A DNA stretch of 64,000 nucleotides from NCBI GenBank assembly GCA_964512225.1, contig CAZEKB010000002.1, forward strand, positions 1 through 64,000, in the 5' to 3' direction. Below, piece after piece: positions 52,593 to 62,220 of the stretch (the first letter of the stretch is position 1; each line of letters starts with the position of its first letter). This DNA comes from CAZEKB01 sp964512225. GTDB taxonomy: Bacteria > Myxococcota_A > UBA796 > UBA9615. The notes under the pieces were generated by a model. It saw nothing but the letters and a program-made list of their open reading frames with translations, was not told the DNA's origin and did not search any database. A program made the position numbers and the translations under genes.

Positions 52593-54206
52593 TCAGGACG
52601 ACGGCGTCCCGGTCCCCACCAGCAGGTAGAGCGCGGCCGCGGCCCGGACCGCGACGTGCGGGTCCTCGTCCGTCAGCAGCCCCTCCATCAGGGGCTTGTT
52701 GTCGGTCGAGCAGGTGGCGGCCGCGGCGTCCACCGCGACCTCGCGCACCGTCGGGATCTCGGACTTCAGCCCCAGCTCCACGACGCCCTTCCAGGCGTCG
52801 GAGCCGTCCGCCACGATCGCCTGAAGCACGTCGTTCATCACGCGATCGTCGCCCTGGCTGAAGAGGCCCTGGACGGCGAGCCCGAGCCCGTCGGAGCCCC
52901 GGAGGACCGCCGCCGCGGCCGCGCCCGCGCGGGTCGCCGGATCCTCGACGCTCAGGGCCTGCTCGAGCGCGCGGTCGACCATGGTGTCCGCGCCCACGCC
53001 GGGGATCGCGAGGGCCGCCGCGCCCGCCTGGGTCACGAGGGCGTCGTCGTCGGCGAGGACGGCCATCGCCCAGGCCGCCCGGTCCTTGCCCCGGCTGCGG
53101 ATGAACGTCGGCGCCCAGGCGCGGCGCTCCTCGACGTCGAGCTTGCTCCACACCGCCTTCACGTCGCCCCAGCCCCCGTCGGGCAGCAGCTGCAGGGCGG
53201 CGGTGACGGCGAGGCGCTCGCCGGCGCTCCCGTCGGCGGCCGTCTTCTTCAGGAACTTCATGCGCTTGCGGTCGGCCTTCGCGGCCGTGATCCCGGCCAC
53301 GCCGAGCACGCGGAGGGGGCCGGGAGCGGTCTCCGCCCAGCCCTGGAAGCGCTCGTTCGACCAGCCGGTCACGCCCTCGGAGTTCGGCCCGATCACGGCC
53401 AGGGCGGTGGCACGGCCCACGTCGCCCGCGTCCGCCAGCGACGACAGGATCCCCCCGAGGAAGTCCTCCCGACCGGGCCCCTCGGGGAGCTTGATCGCGG
53501 CCAACAGCGCGGCCTCCCGGTGCTCCTCCGAGTCCGATCCGGCGGCCTCGGCGATGATCGCCAGGGCCTCGGCGACCTTCTCCTGGCCGAAGTCGCCGCG
53601 GGCGATGTGGCGCCCCGCCGCCCGCACGGCCCGCGCCCGAAGGTCGGGGCTGGGGTCGCCGCCGTACCCGCCCACGATGTCCCACGTGGCGTTCGGGTCG
53701 AGATTGCCCGGGAGCGCGTCGATGACGGCCGCGATCTCCGCGGGCCGCACGGCGACCTTGGTCATGGAGCCCTCGCCGAGGTGCTTCGGGGTGAGGACGT
53801 CCTGGAAGAACGCTGGGCCGGCGAGCGTCGCCGAGCCGCAGCGGGCCAGGGACGCGTAGTCGGAGACGAGCCATCGGCCCCCGGCCCCGAGCACGACCTC
53901 CCGGAGGATCTCCGGCTCGTGGCGGGCGAGGGCCTCGTTGAGGGCCGAGTACTCGGCGGCAGCTTCGGGGCGCTTCTCCTGGTCGAGGCGGATGAGCACG
54001 CGGAATCGCCAGCCGGCGAGGCTGTCGCTGTACTTGCCCAGGTACTTCTCGAGGTAGCCGAGGGCGGCGTCGTACTTGCCCTGCTCCCGGTACTTCTCGA
54101 CCTGCTCGATCATCCGCTGCTCGGGGGTCTTGCACGACACCGTGGTCGTGGCGAGGGCAGCGATCAGCAGGGTCGGGAGGAAGCGCGAGGGTCGAGTGGA
54201 GGGCAT
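52593..54206 (-). CDS. HEAT-repeat-like lipoprotein
   Basis: Predicted 537 residues. Lipobox TTVSC, then one TPR-like hairpin (VEKYREQGKYDAALGYLEKYLGK) and a long array of HEAT-type helical pairs (SPDLRARAVRAAGRHIA, HREAALLAAIKLPEGPG, VTQAGAAALAIPGVGADTM, PATRAGAAAAAVLRGSDG, TVREVAVDAAAATCS, DPHVAVRAAAALYLLVG). ATG at 54206 is preceded by AAGG. Likely a periplasmic protein-protein scaffold. Divergent from the PPC lipoprotein gene. Confidence 0.8.
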   Translation of the reverse strand: MPSTRPSRFLPTLLIAALATTTVSCKTPEQRMIEQVEKYREQGKYDAALGYLEKYLGKYSDSLAGWRFRVLIRLDQEKRPEAAAEYSALNEALARHEPEILREVVLGAGGRWLVSDYASLARCGSATLAGPAFFQDVLTPKHLGEGSMTKVAVRPAEIAAVIDALPGNLDPNATWDIVGGYGGDPSPDLRARAVRAAGRHIARGDFGQEKVAEALAIIAEAAGSDSEEHREAALLAAIKLPEGPGREDFLGGILSSLADAGDVGRATALAVIGPNSEGVTGWSNERFQGWAETAPGPLRVLGVAGITAAKADRKRMKFLKKTAADGSAGERLAVTAALQLLPDGGWGDVKAVWSKLDVEERRAWAPTFIRSRGKDRAAWAMAVLADDDALVTQAGAAALAIPGVGADTMVDRALEQALSVEDPATRAGAAAAAVLRGSDGLGLAVQGLFSQGDDRVMNDVLQAIVADGSDAWKGVVELGLKSEIPTVREVAVDAAAATCSTDNKPLMEGLLTDEDPHVAVRAAAALYLLVGTGTPSS

Positions 54207-54300
54207 GAGGGGACCTTGTGGATGGCGGGGCGCGCGCGGTAGACAGGAGTCGCGGCCCGCGAGTGGCCGCATGCCTACCTCAATCGTGAGGAGAAGTCAT

Positions 54301-56613
54301 ATGGGCCCGCGGGCTCTCCTGCTCTGCCTCGCGACCGTCGTCGCGGTCGGCTGTCCGACGGCGGACGACGACGACACCACCCCCGTCGCCGACGACGACG
54401 ACACCCCCACGCCCACGCCCGACCCGCTCGCCGATACGATCGGCGTCTTCAACCTCATCAACGTCGTCCAGCCCGACGGATCGTCGTACGTGGACTTCAG
54501 CGGCGCCTTCGGCACGTTCGCCGGGCTCGACACGGCGACCCTCGCCCCCGGCGGCTACCTCGGCGGGTTCGACCTCGGCGTCAGCACGTTCCGCTTCGAC
54601 CTGGGGGGCTACCCCGTCCCCGCGACGGGCACCGCCGAGGTCGTCGACCTCCTCGAGTACCTGCCGTGGGTGCCCGCGGACGAGACGTGGTGGGACGGGG
54701 GCAACGCCGTCGCGGCGGGCAACTACCTCAGCTCCCGGTTCCTGTGGACCAGCGACGACGGCGCGGACTCGGTGCTGGCCTACGCGGTCGACGATCCGCT
54801 GAGCCCCGGCGGGGCCGCCTGGACGGCAGGGGCTCGGGTCGGGTTCGAGATCGCGGGCGGGCCCGACGTGGTCGCGGCGGCCTTCCCCGACGCGATCGCG
54901 TTCCCCGCGGCGGTGGACCTGATCGAGCCCGCCGAGGGCACCACGATCCAAGCCCCCGCGGCCCACGATCTCGAGGTCGAGTGGACCCCCGCGGGCGACG
55001 GCGCGTCGGTGATGGTGCTGCTCGTCCAGGACCTCGGACCGGCGTACGTCGCCTCGGTGGCGGACACGGGCACGCACACCATCCCCTCGACCGTCCTGCA
55101 CGACGAGCTCCCCGGGGGCTCCTACGACGTCATCGTCGCGCGGGACCTGGAGGCCGTCCTTGACCACCCCCAAGGGGACATCGTGCTGCGGACGCGGGAG
55201 GAGGCGCGCGCCACCGTCGAGCTGCTGCCGGACCTCGTGATCACGCCCGGCTTCGGCGAGCCCGGGACCGTCGGCCAGTACACGATCGACTGGTTCACCG
55301 GCACGTGGCTGGAGGGCACGTCGCTCGATTTCGGCGAGGGCGTCAACGTGGGCGCCGTCTTCCCGGACGCGGAGGAGCCCGGGCGGGCCCAGGTGAACCT
55401 GACGATCCTGCCGGACGCCGAGGTCGGGGCCCGCACCGCGGAGATCTTCAACGCCGACGACTTCCACACCCAGGAGGTCGCCTTCTGGATCTACAACCTC
55501 CCGCCGGTGGACGACTGCGCCGGGGCCGACGCGCTCGGGCCCCTCGGCAGCGGGGTGTTCGCGTCGTCCACGGAGGGGCTCGCGAACGACCTGGCCTCGG
55601 ACGTCGCCTGCCTGGACTGGACCCTCAACGGCAACGACGCCGTGTATCGCATCGACCTGTTCGAGGGCGAGGACTTCGTGGCGTGGTTGGACGCGCCGGA
55701 GCCCGGGGACGGCGCGCTCGTGCTCCTCGAGGACTGCGAGGACCCCGCCACCGCGGTCATGTGCGCCGACGACGGCTTCGCGGGCGAGTTCGAGGAGATC
55801 GTCTTCGAGGCCCCGCGAGACGGCACTTGGTACCTCGTGGTCGACGCCTACACCGTCGCCGGGTACGGGACCCGGGACATCAGCTACGAGCTCACGATCC
55901 TGTTCGGCGACCTGGTGCCGACCCTGCTGGACCCCGGGTGGATCGAGCCGGGGACGACCGCCGTGCAGACGATCGCCGCCGACGCCCCGTGGGAGGGCGT
56001 GACCCCCGCGAACGTGGAGCTCGGCGCGGGGCTGACCGCCGACGCGGTGCAGATCCTGGCGGACCCGACGCTCCTGGAGGTCACCGCGACGGCCGCCCCC
56101 GGCGCCGCGAGCGGACCCCGGGAGGTCGTGATCTCCCCCACCGTCGGGGATCGGGCCGAGTTCCCGGACGGGTTGTGGGTGACGCCGTGGCCGTCGCTCG
56201 ACACCTGCGCCGAGGCGACGGTCGCCGACGCCGTGACGCCGGGCGAGGCCGCGGGCTGGGCGGTGGGGTCCGGCTCGGACATGGTCGACGCGAGCTGCTT
56301 CACCTGGGGGACGGGCGGCCCCGAGGTCTTCCTCCCCGTGGACATCGGGGCGGGCCAGGCGCTCACCGTCACCGCCAACACCGCGGACGCCGCGGACGAC
56401 CTCCAGCTGTTCGTGCTGACCGACTGCGCGGACGCGACCTCCTGCATCGAAGAGGCGTCGGCGGACGTGGGGCTGGCGGGAGAAGAGGAGCTCATCGACG
56501 CGTGGACGCCGCCCGCGCCCGGGCGCTACTACCTCGCCGTCGGCCTGTTCGCGGCGCCCTTCGATACGTTCTCGCCCGCCTGGGGCTACGACCTCAACGT
56601 CGTCGTCGAGTGA
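54301..56613 (+). CDS. Large lipoprotein with IPT-like and PPC-like repeats
   Basis: Predicted 770 residues. Lipobox VAVGC, followed at once by an Asp-rich linker with two DDDD tracts and Thr-Pro repeats. The body alternates beta domains: two similar IPT/TIG-like units (DLVITPGFGEPGTVGQYTI; PTLLDPGWIEPGTTAVQTI) each followed by a pre-peptidase C-terminal-like unit with paired cysteines (DDCAGADALGPLG, LLEDCEDPATAVMCADDG; LDTCAEATVADA, LTDCADATSCIEE). This suggests internal duplication. A GAGGAGAA Shine-Dalgarno precedes the ATG. Probably a surface adhesin or structural protein; no catalytic motif. Confidence 0.8.
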   Translation: MGPRALLLCLATVVAVGCPTADDDDTTPVADDDDTPTPTPDPLADTIGVFNLINVVQPDGSSYVDFSGAFGTFAGLDTATLAPGGYLGGFDLGVSTFRFDLGGYPVPATGTAEVVDLLEYLPWVPADETWWDGGNAVAAGNYLSSRFLWTSDDGADSVLAYAVDDPLSPGGAAWTAGARVGFEIAGGPDVVAAAFPDAIAFPAAVDLIEPAEGTTIQAPAAHDLEVEWTPAGDGASVMVLLVQDLGPAYVASVADTGTHTIPSTVLHDELPGGSYDVIVARDLEAVLDHPQGDIVLRTREEARATVELLPDLVITPGFGEPGTVGQYTIDWFTGTWLEGTSLDFGEGVNVGAVFPDAEEPGRAQVNLTILPDAEVGARTAEIFNADDFHTQEVAFWIYNLPPVDDCAGADALGPLGSGVFASSTEGLANDLASDVACLDWTLNGNDAVYRIDLFEGEDFVAWLDAPEPGDGALVLLEDCEDPATAVMCADDGFAGEFEEIVFEAPRDGTWYLVVDAYTVAGYGTRDISYELTILFGDLVPTLLDPGWIEPGTTAVQTIAADAPWEGVTPANVELGAGLTADAVQILADPTLLEVTATAAPGAASGPREVVISPTVGDRAEFPDGLWVTPWPSLDTCAEATVADAVTPGEAAGWAVGSGSDMVDASCFTWGTGGPEVFLPVDIGAGQALTVTANTADAADDLQLFVLTDCADATSCIEEASADVGLAGEEELIDAWTPPAPGRYYLAVGLFAAPFDTFSPAWGYDLNVVVE

Positions 56614-57904
56614 CCATGCGCGGCCCGCCCGCCGACGGGGGGCGTCGGGCGGGGCCCTCGAAGAGCACGCCGAACCACGCGACGAGCCCCACGAACCCGC
56701 CCGCGAGCTGCAGCGAGTAGGGGGTGGGGCTGCCCGCACCCCACATGGCGAAGTCGCCCACGAGCTGGACGAGCGTCCACAGCCCCAGGAACGACCACAC
56801 GGACAGGCGCGGGTTGTCGTGGAAGACGAGGAAGCTCACGCGGGCCCGGGGGACGGAGAGGCCGTACAGCACGATCAGGGCCGTGATGCCGGCGCCCGCG
56901 CCCACGAGAGGCGACGCGGACGTGGGGCCGCCCAGCGCGTAGGCCAGCGAGCCGAACACGGTGCCCGCGAGCAGCGTCGACAGGTACCGACGGGTCCCGA
57001 GCATCGCCTCGACCCGGTCCCCGAGGGCGGCGAGGAAGTACAGGCTCACGAGCAGGTGCGCGAGCGTGACGTGGACGTAGAAGGACGTCACGAGGGGCAG
57101 GCCCGCGCCCGCGAGCGGTCGCGCGGGCTTGAACCCGAAGGTCTCGGCCGCCCCGGGGAGCGGCAGGGTCGTTGCCCCCACGACGGCGAGCGACGCGATC
57201 ACGCCCCAGGTCACCATCCCGCGGCGGGTGTCCGGGATGCCCGGGATGTTCGCCAAGGAGTAGAGGTCCGCCTCGTCCGAGGCCTTGGAGTGGCCGCGCA
57301 GGGTGGCCGGGTCGTTGCGGCGCCGGGCCTCGGGGAGCGGCGGCAGCGGCGTGTCCAGCGACGGGTCCGGAGCGGGATGGGTCGCGCCCAGGGCGGCGCG
57401 CCTGGGCGCCGCTCCCACCGCGCGGGTGGAGGGCTGCGTCTCGGTCGACTTCGGGGCGGCCGGGACCACGGCGGCGGTGGGCGAGAGCGAGGCGAAGCGG
57501 CTGCGCTTCGGAGGATCGGGCGGGCGGTGAGGGAGCGCGTCCCAGGCGGCGGCGTCGATCCAAGCGAGGTGGCACGACGTGCACAGCGACACCTGCGCCT
57601 CGGCCGACTCGCCGATCCCGACCCGGGCCGTGGTGTTGCCGCAGGACGTGCACGGCCGGCCCTCGGCCACGTCGCCCGCGAAGGCCGCCTGCCAGCCGCG
57701 GCCGACGTCCTGAGGTCTGCAGTTGCGTCGCAGCACCTCCATCGTGGCCGCGCGCCCGCACCCCTCGGCGCAGTTCCGCGTCGCCCCCCGGGGACCCGGG
57801 GTGATGGTCAGCTCTCCCGCGCAGATCGGGCAGGAGTACAGGGACGCACCTCCTCCTCCTGAGGGCTCGACATCGACGGCGGCAGAAGAGACTCGGGCGG
57901 CCAT
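56594..57904 (-). CDS. Rhomboid-like membrane protein, probably inactive, with N-terminal zinc-ribbon modules
   Basis: Predicted 436 residues. The N-terminus has two Cys clusters (SCPICAGEL with NCAEGCG; PCTSCGN with LCTSCHLAW), likely zinc ribbons, then a Pro-rich linker. Residues about 230-420 are six-helix rhomboid-like: SFYVHVTLAHLLVSLYFLAALGDR, LGTRRYLSTLLAG, and LVGAGAGITALI. The catalytic positions are altered: GASG is GAGAG (335-339), the helix-2 Asn is Ser (287), and the helix-6 HLGG is QLAGG (399-403). It therefore looks like a pseudoprotease similar in principle to iRhoms and derlins. Its 3' end overlaps the opposite gene by 20 bases. Confidence 0.83.
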   Translation of the reverse strand: MAARVSSAAVDVEPSGGGGASLYSCPICAGELTITPGPRGATRNCAEGCGRAATMEVLRRNCRPQDVGRGWQAAFAGDVAEGRPCTSCGNTTARVGIGESAEAQVSLCTSCHLAWIDAAAWDALPHRPPDPPKRSRFASLSPTAAVVPAAPKSTETQPSTRAVGAAPRRAALGATHPAPDPSLDTPLPPLPEARRRNDPATLRGHSKASDEADLYSLANIPGIPDTRRGMVTWGVIASLAVVGATTLPLPGAAETFGFKPARPLAGAGLPLVTSFYVHVTLAHLLVSLYFLAALGDRVEAMLGTRRYLSTLLAGTVFGSLAYALGGPTSASPLVGAGAGITALIVLYGLSVPRARVSFLVFHDNPRLSVWSFLGLWTLVQLVGDFAMWGAGSPTPYSLQLAGGFVGLVAWFGVLFEGPARRPPSAGGPRMVTRRRR

Positions 57905-57981
57905 GCCTCTCTCTGTCGGTCGTTCACCACTCTACTTGACGAAAGACCCGCTCCGCGCGGCCCCGGGGCCGATCCCCGGGA

Positions 57982-59454
57982 TCAGGCGCGCGCGCTCCGG
58001 TCGGCGACGATCGCGTCCCGCTGGGCCCGGGGGATCGGGAGCGGGTAGGCGCCGTCGAAGCACGCCGCGCAGCGGGTCCCGGGCCGGACATGGTCCAGCC
58101 CCTCGACCGACAGGAACGTGAGGGAGTCGATGCCGAGGTCGTCGGCCCAGCGCGCTTCCATGCGGCGCTGCTCCTCCCGGCTCAGCGGGGCGTCGTCGTC
58201 CCGGCCGGGGTCGAGGTACCGGGGGGCGGCCAGCTCCGCTCTGGTCGACATGTCGATGCCGTAGAAGCACGGGTTCAGGACCGGCGGCGCGTGGATCGCG
58301 AAGTGAACGGCCGTCGGCCCCTGAGCCCGGACGATGTCGAGCAGGCGGCGGATCGTGGAGCCGCGGACGATCGAGTCGTCGATGATCGCCACCCGCTTGC
58401 CCTCGAACTCGCTGCGGATCAGGTTCAGCTTCAGGCGCAGGGCCGCGTCCCGGGCCCCCTGGGAGCCCATGATGAAGGTGCGGCCGGAGTAGCGGTTCTT
58501 GATGAAGCCCTCGCGACACGGCGCGCCGAGCTCCTCCGCGAAGGCGATCGCCGCGGGCCGCGAGGTGTCCGGGACCGCGATCACGCGGTCGACCTCGAAC
58601 CCCTTGAGCTTCCACTCGGCGGCCAGCCGGCGACCCATGGCGAGGCGGGCTTCGTAGACCGTCCCGTTCCCCACGACGGAGTCCGGGCGGCTGAAGTAGA
58701 TCGACTCGAAGATGCACGGCGTGGGCGTGCGCACCTCCACGTCGCGGATGAGGGGCTCCTCCCCCGCCCGCAGGAACACCGCCCGACCCGGCGGCAGGTC
58801 GCCCCGGGACTCGAAGGCGAGGGCGTCGAGCGAGACCGACTCGGACGCGAGGATCCAGTCGTCGCCCCGGCGGCCCCACACGCCCGGGCGGATGCCGTGG
58901 GGATCGCGGAGCCCCACGAGCGTCGGGACGTCGTCGATCTCCAGGAGGATCGCCAGCGTGTACGCGCCCTCCACGATCCTCACCGTGTCCCGCAGGGCGG
59001 CGCACACGTCGTCGATCGTGTGGTTGCGCCGACGCCGCTCCATCAGCGCCTCGGTGAAGATGCAGAGCACCGGCTCCACGTCGCACGCGGAGAGCAGGTG
59101 GATCGAGTGCTCGGCGAGGCGGGAGCGGAGCCGGTCGTAGTTCGTGACGTTGCCGTTGTGCGCCATGATCACGCCGGGGCGCCGGTCGAAGAAGGGCTGA
59201 GCGTCCGCGAGCACGCCGCGCCCGATCGTGGGGTACCGCACGTGGCCGATCCCCCCGTGGCCCGTGAGCGCCCGGACCACGTCGCGGTCGAACACGTCGC
59301 GCACGAGCCCGACGCCCCGGTGGATGGGGAAGCGTCCGCCGTCCGCCGTGATGATCCCGCAGGAGTCCTGCCCCCGGTGCTGGAGGGCCTGCAGGCCGGT
59401 GGACACCGCACCCGCGACGGGGCCGCTCGAGACCATTCCGATGAAGCCGCACAT
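57982..59454 (-). CDS. purF: Amidophosphoribosyltransferase PurF
   Basis: Predicted 490 residues. First committed step of purine synthesis: glutamine plus PRPP to phosphoribosylamine. The ATG at 59454 was chosen over one two codons upstream and one residue's difference because it puts the catalytic Cys at position 2 (MCGFIGMV), needing no propeptide. Also seen: LQHRGQDSCGI, GHVRYPTIG, HNGNVTNY, PRTase motif VIAVPDTSRPAAIAFAEELG and the PRPP loop VAIIDDSIVRGST. Four cysteines fit the 4Fe-4S sites of the Bacillus type (TPCIFES, NPCFYGID, RCAACFDG). No other pur gene is adjacent. Confidence 0.95.
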   Translation of the reverse strand: MCGFIGMVSSGPVAGAVSTGLQALQHRGQDSCGIITADGGRFPIHRGVGLVRDVFDRDVVRALTGHGGIGHVRYPTIGRGVLADAQPFFDRRPGVIMAHNGNVTNYDRLRSRLAEHSIHLLSACDVEPVLCIFTEALMERRRRNHTIDDVCAALRDTVRIVEGAYTLAILLEIDDVPTLVGLRDPHGIRPGVWGRRGDDWILASESVSLDALAFESRGDLPPGRAVFLRAGEEPLIRDVEVRTPTPCIFESIYFSRPDSVVGNGTVYEARLAMGRRLAAEWKLKGFEVDRVIAVPDTSRPAAIAFAEELGAPCREGFIKNRYSGRTFIMGSQGARDAALRLKLNLIRSEFEGKRVAIIDDSIVRGSTIRRLLDIVRAQGPTAVHFAIHAPPVLNPCFYGIDMSTRAELAAPRYLDPGRDDDAPLSREEQRRMEARWADDLGIDSLTFLSVEGLDHVRPGTRCAACFDGAYPLPIPRAQRDAIVADRSARA

Positions 59455-59501
59455 GGCGCGCATTCGACACGCCGGGAGGCGGACCGTCCACCACGGTCGG
59501 A

Positions 59502-59507
59502 TATAAA
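59502..59507 (+). promoter_or_regulatory. -10-like TATAAA close to an ATG start
   Basis: TATAAA ends 7 bases before the ATG at 59515 in a GC-rich gap with no Shine-Dalgarno, suggesting leaderless transcription of the TIGR04282 gene. Confidence 0.5.
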
Positions 59508-59514
59508 GGCCGGC

Positions 59515-60186
59515 ATGTTCCCGCGCGCGCTCGTCGTCATGGCCAAGGAACCCCGCGCGGGGCGGGTGAAGACGCGACTCACCCCCGCGTTGACCCCCGA
59601 CCAGGCGGCGCGGCTGTACGCGGCGTTCCTGGAGGACCTCGCGCGGGAGCTGGCCGACTGGGACGGCGGCTGCGACCTGTGGCTCGCCTGGGCCGACGAC
59701 GACGGCGACGCCCCGGTGCTGCACCGCCTCTTCGGCGAGTCGTTCCGGCTCGTCCGCCAGACGGGCGGATCCCTGACCGACCGCATGGAGAACGTCTTCG
59801 GGGCGCTGTTCGATCGCGGCTACCGCGCCGTCGTCATGCGGAACTCGGACTCCCCCCACCTGCCCCTGACGGTCCTGCGCGAGGCCTTCGAAGCCGTGGA
59901 GGCCGCCCCGGGCACGGTCGTCCTGGGCCCGGACCTCGACGGCGGCTACTACCTCGTGGGCATGGACGCCCGCCGGCCCGGCGTATTCCCGCGCGCGATG
60001 TCCACCGCGTCGGTCTACGAGCAGACCTGCGCCGGCGCTCGCGCCCGCGGGCTCCGGGTGACCGCCCTCGCCCCCTTCCTCGACGTCGACACCCCGGACG
60101 ACCTCGCGGCCTTCCGCCTCGAGTTCATGGACCGCGCGGACACCGCCCACTGGGCGACCCGACGCGCGTTGGAGACCCTGCCGTGA
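59515..60186 (+). CDS. TIGR04282 family glycosyltransferase-like (GT-A fold) protein
   Basis: Predicted 223 residues, cytosolic. Start of the nucleotidyl-/glycosyl-transferase fold ALVVMAKEPRAGRVKTRLTPAL, the TIGR04282 signature, then RMENVFGALFDRGYRAVVM, RNSDSPHLPLTVLREAF and LGPDLDGGYYLVGMD. Members have been linked to arsenosugar biosynthesis in some bacteria, but no arsenic gene is visible here, so the substrate is open. RNSDSPHL replaces the more usual GxDxP form. GTGA overlap with the next lipoprotein. Confidence 0.87.
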   Translation: MFPRALVVMAKEPRAGRVKTRLTPALTPDQAARLYAAFLEDLARELADWDGGCDLWLAWADDDGDAPVLHRLFGESFRLVRQTGGSLTDRMENVFGALFDRGYRAVVMRNSDSPHLPLTVLREAFEAVEAAPGTVVLGPDLDGGYYLVGMDARRPGVFPRAMSTASVYEQTCAGARARGLRVTALAPFLDVDTPDDLAAFRLEFMDRADTAHWATRRALETLP

Positions 60187-60875
60187 ACCGTCTCTCCCTC
60201 ATCGCCCTGGTCGTCCTCGCGACCGGCTGCGGCAATCGCATCAACGGCACGGTGGACGACCTGAGCGTGGGCGAGTTCGCCGACGGCGTGTACTTCGAGC
60301 TGCGCTACACGGAGGACGGGATCGAACAGCACGACCTGGTCGTGTGGCTCATGCCCATGGAGGGGTCGTGCTCGGTGTTCCCGGACCTGCTCGCCGACCT
60401 CGCGGCGGCGCGGGACGCGATCGACGAAGAGAGCCTCGAGCCGCAGGTCTACTGCGAGCGGTGGGAGGGGGTCTGGGCGGAGCACCTCGGCCTCGACCCC
60501 TTCTGGATGGCGCGGTACTCGCTGCGGGCGAAGCCGCGCCCCGCGGACGCGGGCGTGGTCGGGGACTACCCGTGGCTGTCGCGCGACCGGCTCAACGACG
60601 AGCCCGTGTTCGACGCCGATCTCGCCCGCTATCCGGCGCCGACGTTCGGGGCCTGCGCCGAGGAGTTCGAGGGGACGGACCAGTACACGCCCACGATCCA
60701 CCTCGCGACGGGCGGGCTGCTCGAGGTCACGCGCCACGCCGAAGACGAGGAGCTGGGGGGGCGGGTCGAGTTCGGGCTGGAGGCGGCGGGGGACGCGGGC
60801 GTGTCCGGAACCTTCGAGACGACGTTCTGTCCCGGGGCGGTAGACTGGCCCCTGGAGTTCGGCTTGGGGCTCTGA
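60183..60875 (+). CDS. Lipoprotein of unknown function
   Basis: Predicted 230 residues. GTG start in a GTGA overlap with the transferase gene; lipobox VLATGC. Beta-rich mature part (NGTVDDLSVGEFADGVYFEL, TIHLATGGLLEVTRHAEDE, GRVEFGLEAAGDAGVSGTFE) with cysteines at EGSCSVF, QVYCERW, FGACAEE and TTFCPG that could form two disulfides. No family recognised; paired expression with the transferase is the only functional hint. Confidence 0.75.
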   Translation: MNRLSLIALVVLATGCGNRINGTVDDLSVGEFADGVYFELRYTEDGIEQHDLVVWLMPMEGSCSVFPDLLADLAAARDAIDEESLEPQVYCERWEGVWAEHLGLDPFWMARYSLRAKPRPADAGVVGDYPWLSRDRLNDEPVFDADLARYPAPTFGACAEEFEGTDQYTPTIHLATGGLLEVTRHAEDEELGGRVEFGLEAAGDAGVSGTFETTFCPGAVDWPLEFGLGL

Positions 60876-60916
60876 ACCCTCTGTTTCTTCGTTGATGGAT
60901 TTCACCTCCCCGAACG

Positions 60917-62188
60917 ATGCCTCGTTTCCGAATCACCCGTAGCCCCGGCGACGACGACGGCCGCGACCGCACCGTCTCTTTCGATGTCGGCGAGCCCGGC
61001 AAGAAGCAGCGCCGCGGCCTGTTCGGGCGGGCGCCCGCCGAAGAAGAGCAGGACCCGGCCCCCTGGGAGGTCGAGACGGACATCGGCGAGTCGGTGGCCC
61101 CGTCGCGGCACGACCGGAACGTCCCCACGGCCCCCCGGCTGGCGCGCGCGGGCTCCAAGGCGCGCATGAAGGCCGTGGGGGCGAGCACGCCCGACGCGGA
61201 CGTGAGCGTCGGCCGCTTGAAGTCCGTCGAGCGCCTCGCGGCGATCAGCACGGAGCACTCCGCCGTCGACACCGACGACCCCTGGGCGAAGTCGGCCGGG
61301 GGCGCGGCCTACGACGCCGCCGCGTCGCTGCCTCCCCCGGCGCCTGTCCCGCCGGACCCCGTGAGCTCGTCCCACGAGGTGCCCGCTCCCGCGTCCGAGC
61401 CGCGGCTCGGGCTCGGAGGCGCCGGAGGCGGAGGGTTCGACTCCGACTCGTTCTGGGGCGAGCCGGACGACGTGAGCGTCGCCGTCGAGGGCTCGTCGAA
61501 GCGGGGCGCGGACTCCAGCTTCGCGCCCCCCCGGTTCGAGGGACAGAGCCTGTTCGATGTCCAGGCCGTCTCGCCCCGGGAGCCCAGCGACGAGTTCCTG
61601 GGCGCGGCCAGCGACTTCGACGTGGACGTGGGCTTCACCCACGACAGCGTGGCCGACATGGGGCTCACCGGCTGGGACGACACCAGCGCTTCGTCCCTCG
61701 GGTTCGCCGACGAGGGCCCCATCGAGTCGCACGACCCGTTCGCCCCGGCCCGAAGCGGCCAGACCCGCGGGTCGCTCCAGGCCCACGACATGTCGTATCC
61801 GGACATCCCCACGCTCACGGTGGACGACGCCTTGAGCCGGGGGAGCGAGCTGCTGGAGCAGGGGCAGGCCGAGGACGCCCTCTCGATCCTGGAGATGGGC
61901 CTGCGCATGGAGCCGAGCAACGCGGCGCTGCGCACGTGGGTCGACTTCGCCGAGCGCAAGGTGCTCGCGGACATCCTCCCGGAGGCGCGCAGCGATCGGG
62001 TCCTCCGCCTCGTCCCCGCCGAGCCCCCCGGGTTCGCCGATCCCCGGGACGCGAAGCTCGCCGAGTCCGTGCGGTCGCCCCGGACCTTCAGCGCCCTGCG
62101 CGAGGAACACTCGGTGATGTCCATGCGCGAGTTCGCGGGCCGAGTGAGCGCGATGATCGCCATGCGCGTCATGGCCTGGGACGACTGA
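60917..62188 (+). CDS. Low-complexity cytosolic protein with C-terminal TPR-like unit
   Basis: Predicted 423 residues, no signal peptide. A basic N-terminus (MPRFRITRSPG) precedes about 280 residues rich in Ser, Asp, Gly and Pro with short recurring aromatic-acidic motifs (DSDSFWGEPDD, GWDDTSASSLGF, ESHDPFAPA). Near residue 305 a TPR-like hairpin appears (LSRGSELLEQGQAEDALSILEMGLRMEPSN) followed by helices (LRTWVDFAERKVLADILPEA; MSMREFAGRVSAMIAMRVM). Likely a flexible scaffold or regulator. No family recognised. No Shine-Dalgarno or close -10 is evident. Confidence 0.65.
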   Translation: MPRFRITRSPGDDDGRDRTVSFDVGEPGKKQRRGLFGRAPAEEEQDPAPWEVETDIGESVAPSRHDRNVPTAPRLARAGSKARMKAVGASTPDADVSVGRLKSVERLAAISTEHSAVDTDDPWAKSAGGAAYDAAASLPPPAPVPPDPVSSSHEVPAPASEPRLGLGGAGGGGFDSDSFWGEPDDVSVAVEGSSKRGADSSFAPPRFEGQSLFDVQAVSPREPSDEFLGAASDFDVDVGFTHDSVADMGLTGWDDTSASSLGFADEGPIESHDPFAPARSGQTRGSLQAHDMSYPDIPTLTVDDALSRGSELLEQGQAEDALSILEMGLRMEPSNAALRTWVDFAERKVLADILPEARSDRVLRLVPAEPPGFADPRDAKLAESVRSPRTFSALREEHSVMSMREFAGRVSAMIAMRVMAWDD

Positions 62189-62220
62189 ACCCGGCAGGCA
62201 GGCCGTCAAGCGCGGCGGCG

